Below are positions 7,629-15,258 of a stretch of 52,571 nt of DNA, piece by piece. The notes beneath the pieces were generated by a model. It searched no databases, had not been told where the DNA came from, and worked only from the letters and a program-made list of their open reading frames with translations. The stretch's first letter is position 1, and each line of letters opens with the position of its first letter. Location: the NCBI GenBank assembly GCA_026392825.1, contig JAPLBF010000027.1:1-52571 (forward strand). Reading direction: 5' to 3'. Origin of the DNA: Actinomycetota bacterium. Lineage in GTDB: Bacteria > Actinomycetota > Actinomycetes > Nanopelagicales > Nanopelagicaceae. The translations under genes and the position numbers were made by a program.

Positions 7629-10085
7629 TCAGTTTGTGCGCAGTACCGCTCCAGTAGCCTTTTCTGCCATTGAGACTGCGGCTTCTCGCATCGCCGAAAC
7701 CTCGGTACCTGTCAGGGTCCGATCCGATGCTCTGAAGGTCAAAGTAAAAGCTAACGAGATCTTGCCGTCACCGATCTTGTCATAGCGATCGAAGAGCTTG
7801 ATGGACTCGAGCAGATCCCCCGCTCCTTTTCGTAGCGCTTGTTCAACTTCTTGCGCTGAAATCTTTGCGTCAACAATAAGAGCGACGTCTTGCACTGCAG
7901 CTGGCATGGTGCCAACACTGGATGGGCGAACGATTTGCGAGTCTGGTAGTGCGCTTAAACCAACCGCAAAAGCAACGCTTCGCTCTGGAAGACCGTATTT
8001 GGCCATGATTCGTGGGTGAATTTCTCCGGCGTGCGCAACTGCTTTTCCGTCAACGATTAATTCGGCGCATCGACCAGGGTGCCAAGGCGCGAAATCAGAA
8101 CGTTTCACCGTCCACTCCAGATTACATAAACGCAAGATATCTTGGGCGTAAGCAATTGCATCTTGCCAGGTATATGCACGAGCCTTGCCTTGCCAGTTCT
8201 CTTCTTCGTTTTTGCCTACAAGTAAACCTGCTACGTGAAAAGCCTGTGGAGGCACACTGCCGTAAATATCGGAGATCGTCTTCGCATCTGGTCGAGTTCC
8301 AATTAATGGCGAGACGGCTGGAACCAACTTCTGGGAACTTCTAAATATTGAACCCATTTCGAAAATGGCGAAGTCCTTAGCGCCACGACTGATATTACGC
8401 GCCGCTACTTCGATCAAACCTGGTACCAAGTGAACGCGCATCAGCGGTAGTTCATCTGACATTGGATTTGCGATGCGATATGTCGCTGCTCTCTCACCGA
8501 CAAAGCCCATCTGATCAATGGTCTCTTGATTTGTAAATGGGAATGTTTGAACTTCGGCGAGTCCACGCGCTGCCAACATCGCAGAAATCGCACGGCGACG
8601 TTTTTGTGTAGGAGTGAGGCTGGAGTGATTTGGTCGAGGCGGCAAAATTGAAGGTATCTTGTCGTAACCAATCATGCGCGCAACTTCTTCCGCCAAATCC
8701 GTTGGAGTTAGCAAGTCCGGACGCCAAGATGGTGGATCTACCTCAAAAGTCTTTTCATCTACATCGCAACCGATTATTCCCAAAACACGGGCAATCTCTT
8801 TGGGCGAAACATCCAGCCCGAGTAGCTTGGGGATGAAAGCGGAATCTAACTTTATAACTGGAGCGAATCTCGGTTCACCTGCGACAACTGTTGCAACATG
8901 CTTAGCCGAACTATTTGCGGTTAACAGTTGCACAAAGCGTGCTGATGCAAATTCAGCAAGAGACGGATCTACACTTCTTTCTAGACGGCGGGATGCTTCT
9001 GAAGAGAGTTTGTGGCGTCTGGAATTCTTAGCAACGCACACTGGATCAAAGCGGACCGCCTCTAACGCAATATCGGTTGTCGTCTCTGAAATTTCCGAGG
9101 ACTGCCCACCCATTGTGCCCGCAAGAGCAAGCGGGCTTTTATCGTCGCACACCATTAGATCATCAGGATCAAGTTGGCGAACTTGTCCATCTAAGGTGGT
9201 GAAAGGTTGGGCTTTACCAATTCGTTTTATTGTTAGCCCACCAGAAATCTTGGATTTATCAAATGCGTGCAATGGTTGTCCAAGTTCTAGCATCACATAG
9301 TTTGTTACATCGACTACTAGAGAGATCGAACGCATTCCCATCTTTTCTATGCGCTGGTGCATCCACATAGGCGTTCTAGCCGATGGATCAAAATTGGAAA
9401 GTGTGCGCAAGTAAAAGACTGATGCCGTGGCAGGATCGGCGATCTTGGCAGAAACTCCTGTGCCAGTATTCTCAAATTTAACTTCGCGTAGGGCATCTAT
9501 TGGATCCACGAATTTAAGGCCAAGGGCCCCGGCTACTTCTCGCGCTATTCCGCGAATACTTAACGCATAACCACGATCAGGGTTGACTGCAATATCAAAG
9601 ATCGTGTCGTTTATTTCCAGGCCTGCAATGGCATCGCTTCCTATCGCAACGTCTCCTTCGGCAAAGACCATAATTCCGGAGTGGTCTTCGCCAAGTCCTA
9701 GCTCGCGTGACGAACAAATCATTCCATTGGATGTTTTACCATATGTTTCTCGGGCAGCGATCTTAAAATCTCCTGGAAGAACTGCTCCAGGAAGCGCCGC
9801 TACCACCAAATCTCCGACAGCGAAGTTGGTAGCACCGCAAATTACGTAACGGACTTCTTTCTCTCCACAATCAAGGCCCACATAGCGAATCGGTTTCTTA
9901 AACTCGGTTACTTCTTCGATAGTCAAAACCTTGGCAAATTTCAGTGGTCCAGTAAGACCCGCTCCACTTTCAATAACTTCTTCAACTTCAAAGCCAACGC
10001 GAACTAGCCCTTCGGCGATTTGATCAACTGAAATGTTTTTCGGTATTTCTACAAACTCTCGAATCCAAGATAGTGGTGCGCGCAT
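7629..10085 (-). CDS. pheT: Phenylalanyl-tRNA synthetase beta subunit
   Basis: PheT is the large subunit of the (alpha-beta)2 enzyme that charges tRNA-Phe and edits mischarged tyrosine. The 818-aa protein has the expected domain order: an N-terminal OB-fold tRNA-binding domain (about 40-150, with GATNFAVGD and SSRELGLGEDHSGIM), B3/B4 editing domain, B5 domain, catalytic-like core (ERAATYRIANPMSDELPLMR), and a C-terminal FDX-ACB anticodon domain (about 725-818). Its ATG follows the pheS TAA with no gap, so it is co-translated with pheS. Its stop lies only 4 bp from the ARG-box region, so the arg promoter abuts the 3' end of this gene. Confidence 0.97.
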   Translation of the reverse strand: MRAPLSWIREFVEIPKNISVDQIAEGLVRVGFEVEEVIESGAGLTGPLKFAKVLTIEEVTEFKKPIRYVGLDCGEKEVRYVICGATNFAVGDLVVAALPGAVLPGDFKIAARETYGKTSNGMICSSRELGLGEDHSGIMVFAEGDVAIGSDAIAGLEINDTIFDIAVNPDRGYALSIRGIAREVAGALGLKFVDPIDALREVKFENTGTGVSAKIADPATASVFYLRTLSNFDPSARTPMWMHQRIEKMGMRSISLVVDVTNYVMLELGQPLHAFDKSKISGGLTIKRIGKAQPFTTLDGQVRQLDPDDLMVCDDKSPLALAGTMGGQSSEISETTTDIALEAVRFDPVCVAKNSRRHKLSSEASRRLERSVDPSLAEFASARFVQLLTANSSAKHVATVVAGEPRFAPVIKLDSAFIPKLLGLDVSPKEIARVLGIIGCDVDEKTFEVDPPSWRPDLLTPTDLAEEVARMIGYDKIPSILPPRPNHSSLTPTQKRRRAISAMLAARGLAEVQTFPFTNQETIDQMGFVGERAATYRIANPMSDELPLMRVHLVPGLIEVAARNISRGAKDFAIFEMGSIFRSSQKLVPAVSPLIGTRPDAKTISDIYGSVPPQAFHVAGLLVGKNEEENWQGKARAYTWQDAIAYAQDILRLCNLEWTVKRSDFAPWHPGRCAELIVDGKAVAHAGEIHPRIMAKYGLPERSVAFAVGLSALPDSQIVRPSSVGTMPAAVQDVALIVDAKISAQEVEQALRKGAGDLLESIKLFDRYDKIGDGKISLAFTLTFRASDRTLTGTEVSAMREAAVSMAEKATGAVLRTN

Positions 10086-11093
10086 TTATAGACCTACCCC
10101 GAATTGACGAGTGAAGCGTAGATCGCCTTCGACGATGTCGTGCATATCGGTCACGTTGTGGCGCACCATTAGCGTGCGTTCCAGACCCATTCCAAATGCA
10201 AAACCTGAATAAACATCAGTATCTATTCCACACGTTTGTAAGACTCTGGGATTGACCATCCCGCATCCGCCCCATTCAATCCAGCGGCCGTTGAAGAAAA
10301 TATCAACTTCTGCACTTGGTTCGGTGAATGGAAAGAATGATGGACGCAAACGTGTTGTTACATCTGGGCCGAACATAGCCTGAGCGAAATTATCTAGAGT
10401 GCCTTTTAAGTGCGCCATAGTGATGCCTTTATCAACTACTAAGCCTTCAACTTGGTGGAAAACTGGGCTGTGCGTCGCATCTAACTCATCAGCACGGAAA
10501 GTGCGTCCTGGACAGATCATGTAAATAGGTGGCTCATTATCCAACATTGAACGAATCTGAACCGGTGAAGTCTGCGTGCGTAAGACCATGCCAGAATCCA
10601 CAGGTTCGATATAGAAAGTATCTTGCATAGTGCGCGCCGGATGGTCTGCAGGGATATTTAACGCATCGAAGTTGAGCCAGCCTGATTCGAGTTCAGGACC
10701 TTCTTCAACGCTATAGCCCTGCTCAATAAAGAAATCACTAATTTCATTTTTAATTATTGAGATTGGGTGCAATCCACCCCGATGTGCGCGATCAACCGGA
10801 AGAGTTATATCAACGACTTCTTCCAACAAGACTTTCGTATCCCGTTCGGCTTCCAATTTTAAAGTTGCGCGTTGTAGCGCATCAGTGATCGCCGCCTTAC
10901 CTTCGCCGATAATCTTTCCGGCACTTGCTTTCTCTTCCGCGGGCAAAGATCCAAGTGCACGACTTGCCAGCGAAATCTCAGCCTTATCGCCGAGGTGCGC
11001 CAAGCGAGCAATTTTCAAATCATCTAGATCTTTCGAGGATGTAAAAGCTGCTTCGGCAGCAGCGATCCAACGCTTAATGTCTGCGGGATTCAT
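10086..11093 (-). CDS. pheS: Phenylalanyl-tRNA synthetase alpha subunit
   Basis: PheS is the catalytic class II subunit (335 aa). It has an N-terminal coiled-coil arm (about 1-90), class II motif 2 around CPGRTFRADELDATHSPVFH, and motif 3 near GFAFGMGLERTLM close to the C-terminus. The segment RTQTSPVQIRSM precedes motif 2 as in bacterial PheS. pheT follows directly. No T-box or leader peptide is apparent; the start codon is preceded by TAGAAT and 6 nt, indicating a leaderless transcript. Confidence 0.97.
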   Translation of the reverse strand: MNPADIKRWIAAAEAAFTSSKDLDDLKIARLAHLGDKAEISLASRALGSLPAEEKASAGKIIGEGKAAITDALQRATLKLEAERDTKVLLEEVVDITLPVDRAHRGGLHPISIIKNEISDFFIEQGYSVEEGPELESGWLNFDALNIPADHPARTMQDTFYIEPVDSGMVLRTQTSPVQIRSMLDNEPPIYMICPGRTFRADELDATHSPVFHQVEGLVVDKGITMAHLKGTLDNFAQAMFGPDVTTRLRPSFFPFTEPSAEVDIFFNGRWIEWGGCGMVNPRVLQTCGIDTDVYSGFAFGMGLERTLMVRHNVTDMHDIVEGDLRFTRQFGVGL

Positions 11094-11099
11094 GCGGGA

Positions 11100-11105
11100 A
11101 TTCTA
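11100..11105 (-). promoter_or_regulatory. pheS -10 box, leaderless promoter
   Basis: TAGAAT on the minus strand lies exactly 6 nt from the pheS ATG. There is no ribosome binding site between them and no clear -35 box. The 45-bp gap to the upstream methyltransferase gene is enough for a separate promoter. Confidence 0.45.
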
Positions 11106-11138
11106 ACCTGCTCCCTTGCAACTATGCGGGATATTTGA

Positions 11139-11918
11139 TCAATTATGCGAGAGGTGAAAGATCACAATAGCCGCTGCAGCAGCAAGATTGAGGCTCTCAG
11201 CATTGCCAGTCATAGGAATACTAACTTGCATTACATCAGATTCGATTAGCGCATCAATACCGCGCGCTTCATTTCCAAAGATCGCCACAACATCAGGAAG
11301 TTCTTTGACTTCCAGAAGAGATTTTTCTCCTTGCGCACTTAGCGCGATTTTTGCAACGCTAGGAAGCTGTTCGTTTAACTGCGCGAGAGTTATTCCCGTA
11401 AAGAGTGGAACGTGCCATAGAGATCCGGCAGTGGCGCGAACTACCTTTGGCGAATACATATCTACGCTTCCGGGAGAAACAATTACCGCATCTATCCCCA
11501 TTGCATCGGCAGTGCGAAGAATGGTTCCCGCATTTCCTGGATCTTGAATTTCGTGGAGGTATATATAACGAGATTTTCCAGAAGGTTTCAGTTCGGAGAA
11601 TTCATTGTCCGCGACCGAACAGATGGAAATGATTCCTTGTGGCGTAATTGTCGGAGACATTGCCGCCATCACTGGCTCGCTCACCAGCACTACTTCAGCT
11701 CTTGAAATATCTAGTCCTGCTTGATCAATACGCGACTTTCCACTTTCGGTCAGATAGACGGTTCTAACGCCAGGACCTTTTTTTGAGGTGAAAGCTTCTC
11801 GGGCACATTGCAAACCCTCGGCGATAAATTCACCATGCGCTGCGCGTTCTTTATTTCCCCGGGAAGAGATAAGAGCCTTCACCCGCGCGATATGCGGCGA
11901 GTGAAGGCTCTCGATCAT
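11139..11918 (-). CDS. SpoU/TrmH-family RNA 2'-O-methyltransferase
   Basis: The 259-aa protein is a SPOUT-class RNA ribose methyltransferase using S-adenosylmethionine. An N-terminal substrate-binding part (about 1-100, starting near LISSRGNKERAAHGEFIAEG) is followed by the SpoU knot domain with motif 1 LHEIQDPGNAGTILRTADA, motif 2 IFGNEARGI, and motif 3 SIPMTGNAESLNLAAAAAI. The family methylates 23S rRNA or tRNA; the exact target cannot be told. It sits between rplT and pheS, a common actinobacterial order, 21 bp after rplT, so it is probably co-transcribed with the ribosomal genes. Confidence 0.9.
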   Translation of the reverse strand: MIESLHSPHIARVKALISSRGNKERAAHGEFIAEGLQCAREAFTSKKGPGVRTVYLTESGKSRIDQAGLDISRAEVVLVSEPVMAAMSPTITPQGIISICSVADNEFSELKPSGKSRYIYLHEIQDPGNAGTILRTADAMGIDAVIVSPGSVDMYSPKVVRATAGSLWHVPLFTGITLAQLNEQLPSVAKIALSAQGEKSLLEVKELPDVVAIFGNEARGIDALIESDVMQVSIPMTGNAESLNLAAAAAIVIFHLSHN

Positions 11919-11939
11919 CTAAGTTGTCGGCTGAGTTAA

Positions 11940-12299
11940 TTAAGCAGTTACGACGTTTTTGCGCGCTAGATCAACTAGCGTTTTAAACGTTGCTGGATCG
12001 TTCGTTGCGATATCAGAGAGAACGCGACGATCAACTTCTACACCTGCAGCCTTTAAGCCTTGGATGAAGCGGTTGTAGGTCATTCCGTTTTCGCGAGCAG
12101 CAGCATTGATGCGCTGAATCCAAAGTTGACGGAAATCGCCTTTCTTATCTTTACGATCGTTGAAGGCGTAGACCATTGAGTGAGTAACTTGTTCCTTCGC
12201 CTTTGTGAAAAGACGGGAACGTTGCCCACGGTATCCGCTGGCGCGTTCTAGGGTTGTGCGACGCTTCTTAGCAGCGTGAACTCCACGTTTTACTCTCAT
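11940..12299 (-). CDS. rplT: 50S ribosomal protein L20
   Basis: L20 (119 aa) binds 23S rRNA early in large-subunit assembly. The basic N-terminal arm [19 protein letters not shown] and the globular part with [20 protein letters not shown] match the family at normal length. It is the last gene of infC-rpmI-rplT. In other bacteria L20 represses this operon by binding the leader; the long infC leader makes control of some kind plausible here. Confidence 0.97.
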   Translation of the reverse strand: MRVKRGVHAAKKRRTTLERASGYRGQRSRLFTKAKEQVTHSMVYAFNDRKDKKGDFRQLWIQRINAAARENGMTYNRFIQGLKAAGVEVDRRVLSDIATNDPATFKTLVDLARKNVVTA

Positions 12300-12317
12300 T
12301 TAATTCACACTCCTTAC

Positions 12318-12524
12318 TTAAGACCAAGCATGCGCTTGGCTGTCATAGTTACGGTTGGCTTTGCTGATTGGCTTTGCTGATTGCTCAGTACTTAGACGAC
12401 GAGTTACGCGAGATGACTTACGCTCCAAAAGGTGGCGCTTGCCGGCACGCTCGTGCATGATCTTTCCTGATCCGGTGACGCGAAAAGTCTTCTTCGCACC
12501 ACTATGGGTCTTCATCTTTGGCAT
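12318..12524 (-). CDS. rpmI: 50S ribosomal protein L35, C-terminus altered by a 13-bp duplication
   Basis: Residues 1-51 are a normal L35 ([32 protein letters not shown]). The open frame then continues into a non-canonical tail (residues 53-68, ending SQAHAWS), giving 68 aa. The cause is visible: 12355-12383 contains a 13-bp unit in tandem. Removing one copy gives a 65-aa protein ending AKRMLGLK, the usual L35 tail and length, with TAA at 12314-12316. So this is either a real frameshift with an altered C-terminus or a sequence/assembly error. The ribosome binding site AGGAG precedes the ATG. If the normal frame is correct, the gene spans 12314-12524 less 13 bp. Confidence 0.9.
   Translation of the reverse strand: MPKMKTHSGAKKTFRVTGSGKIMHERAGKRHLLERKSSRVTRRLSTEQSAKPISKANRNYDSQAHAWS
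12355..12383. repeat. 13-bp tandem duplication inside rpmI
   Basis: The plus strand reads TTGGCTTTGCTGA at 12355-12367 and again at 12368-12380, followed by TTG, giving 2.2 exact copies. Thirteen is not a multiple of three, so the second copy shifts the reading frame. Deleting either copy restores a canonical L35 C-terminus. Confidence 0.95.
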
Positions 12525-12558
12525 CTATCTTCTCCTGTACTTCGTCGTGTTTTAAAAA

Positions 12559-13155
12559 CTATTTATCTTCTGCGGCCGCAGCTTGTGCTGCTTGCTTTTC
12601 CTTAGCAGCTCGCGCCGCCTTTTGTTCTGCTACCGCTTCGGTCTTCTTCTTTGTCGGACCGAGCACCATCGTCATATTTCGTCCCTCTTGCTTTGGGGCG
12701 AACTCAACAAAAGCAACTTCTGCAACATCTTCTGCAAGACGCTGCAATAGCTTGTAACCAAGTTCAGGGCGAGTTTGCTCGCGCCCGCGGAATTTCATCG
12801 TGATCTTCACCTTGTCGCCACCTTTAAGGAATTTCACGATTGCGTTACGTTTTGTCTCGTAATCGTGATTTTCAATCTTTGGTGTCAATCGCACTTCCTT
12901 CACCACAATGTGGGTCTGGTTCTGACGAGCTTCACGGGCCTTCTGGGCTACTTCATATTTATATTTGCCGAAGTCCATGATTTTGCATACAGGTGGAGTA
13001 GCATCAGGTGCGATCTCTACGAGATCTAAACCGACTTCATCTGCCATCTGTAGCGCTGTGTCGATATCTACAACTCCAACTTGATCTCCGGTATGTCCGA
13101 TGAGACGAATTTGGGGTGTGCGGATACGGTCATTAATGCGCGGTTCAGTTGTGAT
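12559..13155 (-). CDS. infC: Translation initiation factor IF-3, AUC start codon
   Basis: IF-3 binds the 30S subunit, checks the start codon and initiator tRNA, and prevents premature 50S joining. Starting at ATC (13153-13155) the protein is 198 aa and opens with [11 protein letters not shown], the conserved IF-3 beginning; the [18 protein letters not shown] linker and [12 protein letters not shown] follow. A TAA lies in frame four codons upstream (TAA GGA GAA CAA ATC), so no conventional start can precede it, and the first ATG (13045-13047) would remove 36 conserved residues. AAGGAG sits 5 nt before the ATC. Non-AUG starts let IF-3 repress its own translation in E. coli (AUU); the same logic is inferred here. 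The C-terminus is an Ala/Lys/Glu-rich tail. Confidence 0.93.
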   Translation of the reverse strand: MTTEPRINDRIRTPQIRLIGHTGDQVGVVDIDTALQMADEVGLDLVEIAPDATPPVCKIMDFGKYKYEVAQKAREARQNQTHIVVKEVRLTPKIENHDYETKRNAIVKFLKGGDKVKITMKFRGREQTRPELGYKLLQRLAEDVAEVAFVEFAPKQEGRNMTMVLGPTKKKTEAVAEQKAARAAKEKQAAQAAAAEDK

Positions 13156-13356
13156 TTGTTCTCCTTAGTTGGTCTGCTACTTGTCTTGTGACTTAGGTAG
13201 CCAGGCTTATCGCAAAAATCGCGCACCGCTAAGGAAAGTGAATGACGCCCGCAGACGAATTACTTCCGACAAACCAGCCAGCTCTACATTTGTAGGCCGA
13301 GAAGGTGGGAGCGGTGAGCTCCTCTTGCAGTAGCCGAGGCCACTGGTCTGAGGGTT
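13156..13356 (-). promoter_or_regulatory. Long leader of the infC-rpmI-rplT operon
   Basis: About 200 nt separate the putative promoter from the infC start. A GGAGC/GCTCC hairpin with a 5-nt loop lies at 13308-13322 and is flanked by complementary GGCC blocks. The minus strand also has a GCGCGATTTTTGCG segment. Leaders of this operon often control it, through L20 binding or attenuation. No known riboswitch was recognised and no small gene is evident. Confidence 0.45.
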
Positions 13357-13386
13357 ACTTTACCTTCACGCACCCATCGCGTGCAA
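13357..13386 (-). promoter_or_regulatory. Possible infC operon promoter
   Basis: On the minus strand TTGCAC (13381-13386), an 18-bp spacer and TAAAGT (13357-13362) span the fabI stop codon. The hexamers are imperfect, but the 18-bp spacing equals that of the two rRNA promoters. Confidence 0.35.
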
Positions 13387-14133
13387 ACCGCCGTCTACGT
13401 GGATGATTTCAGCGGTGGTTTTAGGGAACCAGTCAGAGAGCAGGGCTACCGCCGCCTTTGCCGCAGGGACTGGATCAGTGACATCCCATTCCAGCGGTGA
13501 GCGTTCATTCCAAACTTTTTCAAATTCGTCGAATCCAGGGATCGACTTTGCTGCCATTGTGCGAATTGGACCGGCAGCGACAAGGTTTACACGAATATTT
13601 TCTGCACCTAAATCACGCGCTAGGTATCTCGATGTGGATTCAAGTGCGGCCTTGGCAACACCCATCCAGTCATATTTCGGCCAAGCAACGGTTGCATCAA
13701 AATCTAAACCGACAACAGACCCACCGCCATTAAAGAGTGAACGCGTTGCCATAGTTAAAGATTTAAGTGAGTAAGCCGAAACGTGCACGGCCGTTGCCAC
13801 ATCTTCCCAAGCAGTGTTTAAAAAGTTGCCTCCGAGCGCTGCCTCAGGTGCGAAACCGATCGAATGCACAACTCCATCTAAGTGCGAAACATGCTCACGT
13901 ACTCGGTCTGCGAGTGCATCTAGGTGTTCTTGATTTGTTACATCTAACTCAATCACTGGTGCGGTTTGCGGAAGGCGTCCTGAGATTCGTGTGGTCAAAC
14001 TCATGACGCGTCCATAAGATGAAAGCAGGACAGTCGCACCTTCTTCTTGAGCCAATTTAGCAATATGAAAAGCGATAGAGCTGTCGGTCAGAACTCCCGT
14101 AACCAAGATGTTTTTCCCTTGCAAGATTCCCAT
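13366..14133 (-). CDS. fabI: Enoyl-ACP reductase (InhA/FabI type)
   Basis: This NADH-dependent short-chain dehydrogenase performs the last reduction of each fatty-acid elongation cycle. The 255-aa protein has the FabI-type cofactor loop TGVLTDSSIAF (12-22), the YDWMGVAK active-site pair Y154 and K161 (spacing 7, as in InhA) and a DGGLHAMGA C-terminus. fabG precedes it by a single base, the same order as mabA-inhA in mycobacteria. It belongs to the family targeted by isoniazid and triclosan; sensitivity cannot be inferred. Without mycolate genes in view, a housekeeping FAS-II role is the simplest reading. Confidence 0.95.
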   Translation of the reverse strand: MGILQGKNILVTGVLTDSSIAFHIAKLAQEEGATVLLSSYGRVMSLTTRISGRLPQTAPVIELDVTNQEHLDALADRVREHVSHLDGVVHSIGFAPEAALGGNFLNTAWEDVATAVHVSAYSLKSLTMATRSLFNGGGSVVGLDFDATVAWPKYDWMGVAKAALESTSRYLARDLGAENIRVNLVAAGPIRTMAAKSIPGFDEFEKVWNERSPLEWDVTDPVPAAKAAVALLSDWFPKTTAEIIHVDGGLHAMGA

Positions 14134-14134
14134 A

Positions 14135-14851
14135 TTAATGACCCATTCCTAATCCACCATCAACTGGTATTAACGCCCCGGTAATGTAACCAGCATCTGC
14201 AGATGCCACAAATGTCACTACTTTTGCAATCTCATCTGCAGAACAGAATCTTCCTAGTGGTACCGACTTAGCAATTTCATCACGACGCTTTTCGTCGAGG
14301 GTGGCAGTCATATCGGTTTCCACAAATCCTGGTGCAACAACATTTGCAGTGATTCCGCGTGATCCTAGCTCTCGCGCAAAAGAACGTGCCATTCCTAATA
14401 AGCCAGCTTTACTCGCTGCGTAATTAACTTGACCGGCCGCACCGACTCCCCCAACAACGGAACCGATAAATATCAAGCGACCGCGCTTTAATTTTAATAA
14501 GCCCTTAGTGGCGCGACGGGCAACGCGGAAGGCACCAGTTAAATTGGCGTTAACGACATCTTCGAAGTCACTGTCGTTCATGCGCAACACCAAGCCATCT
14601 TTGGTGATTCCTGCATTAGCCACAATTACTTCTGGTGTTCCCCAATTTTCCTCAATTTCGGCGAAGGCCGCCTCCACGCTTTCTGAGGAAGTTACATCCA
14701 TCTTTACCGCAAGAAATTCCGAAGGCGCATCACCGGATCTGTAAGTGATGACTACACGGTGGCCAGCTTTAGATAACGATTGCGCAATCGCTAATCCGAT
14801 TCCGCGATTTCCACCCGTTACGAGGGCGAGTGAAGAATTATCTTCTGACAT
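14135..14851 (-). CDS. fabG: 3-oxoacyl-ACP reductase
   Basis: FabG reduces 3-ketoacyl-ACP with NADPH in fatty-acid elongation. The 238-aa short-chain dehydrogenase has the cofactor loop TGGNRGIG (12-19), NAG at 79-81, and the catalytic set S131, Y144 and K148 (YAASK). It ends PVDGGLGMGH. The gene is followed by fabI after one base. Its start codon lies 7 nt after TAAGTT, suggesting a leaderless mRNA, and the 81-bp region to the divergent DUF3099 gene carries both promoters. Confidence 0.96.
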   Translation of the reverse strand: MSEDNSSLALVTGGNRGIGLAIAQSLSKAGHRVVITYRSGDAPSEFLAVKMDVTSSESVEAAFAEIEENWGTPEVIVANAGITKDGLVLRMNDSDFEDVVNANLTGAFRVARRATKGLLKLKRGRLIFIGSVVGGVGAAGQVNYAASKAGLLGMARSFARELGSRGITANVVAPGFVETDMTATLDEKRRDEIAKSVPLGRFCSADEIAKVVTFVASADAGYITGALIPVDGGLGMGH

Positions 14852-14858
14852 ATGGCAA

Positions 14859-14864
14859 AACTTA
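14859..14864 (-). promoter_or_regulatory. fabG -10 box, leaderless promoter
   Basis: TAAGTT on the minus strand is 7 nt upstream of the fabG ATG. No ribosome binding site lies between them. It is part of a recurring TAnnnT pattern in this window. Confidence 0.4.
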
Positions 14865-14920
14865 CCCTGCTACTTATGCGTAACCAGCATTTCCACCTCG
14901 CGCCTGGCCTAAACGAGCCA

Positions 14921-14926
14921 TACTCT
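14921..14926 (+). promoter_or_regulatory. DUF3099 gene -10 box, leaderless promoter
   Basis: TACTCT ends 6 nt before the ATG at 14933. This spacing supports that ATG over the in-frame ATG at 14852, which would overlap the fabG promoter. Confidence 0.4.
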
Positions 14927-14932
14927 TATCTC

Positions 14933-15235
14933 ATGGCTGGCATATTCCGTAAGAAGCAGAGAAAAAAGGGTTTAGCACCTGTTTATGACATCACCGCTGC
15001 TCCCGCATCTCTAACTCGCGATCAAGCCGGACGTCAAAGACGTTACTTCATCTCAATGATGATTCGTACCGCCTGCTTCTTACTCACTGTGATTCTGCCC
15101 AGTCCATATCGTTGGTTTGCTTTATTGGGTGCGGTGACACTTCCTTACATTGCGGTCGTTGTTGCAAATGCAGGTCGCGAAAGTTTTGCGCCTGGAGAAT
15201 CCTTGGTAACCGATAAAGCTAAGTCTTTAGAGTAA
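14933..15235 (+). CDS. DUF3099 family small membrane protein
   Basis: The product is a 100-aa membrane protein of an actinobacterial family of unknown function. It has a short basic N-terminus, the family segment VYDITAAPASLTRDQAGRQR, then two transmembrane helices (about MIRTACFLLTVIL and WFALLGAVTLPYIAVVVANAG) and a short hydrophilic tail. A longer in-frame start at 14852 was rejected because the first 27 codons are not family-like and overlap the fabG promoter. SURF1 follows 23 bp downstream on the same strand. Confidence 0.8.
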   Translation: MAGIFRKKQRKKGLAPVYDITAAPASLTRDQAGRQRRYFISMMIRTACFLLTVILPSPYRWFALLGAVTLPYIAVVVANAGRESFAPGESLVTDKAKSLE

Positions 15236-15246
15236 TTACTATTCGC

Positions 15247-15252
15247 TAGACT
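15247..15252 (+). promoter_or_regulatory. SURF1 gene -10 box, leaderless promoter
   Basis: TAGACT lies 6 nt before the SURF1 ATG, immediately after the DUF3099 stop. No ribosome binding site is present. Confidence 0.4.
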
Positions 15253-15258
15253 TCCAGC

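Noticed and set aside
13201-13240. Terminator between fabI and infC at the GCGCGATTTTTGCG segment
   Set aside because: The stem is only about 3 bp with a 7-nt loop, and it lies inside the infC leader.
14852-14932. N-terminal extension of the DUF3099 gene from ATG 14852
   Set aside because: The first 27 codons are not family-like and overlap the fabG promoter; ATG 14933 has a well-placed TACTCT box.
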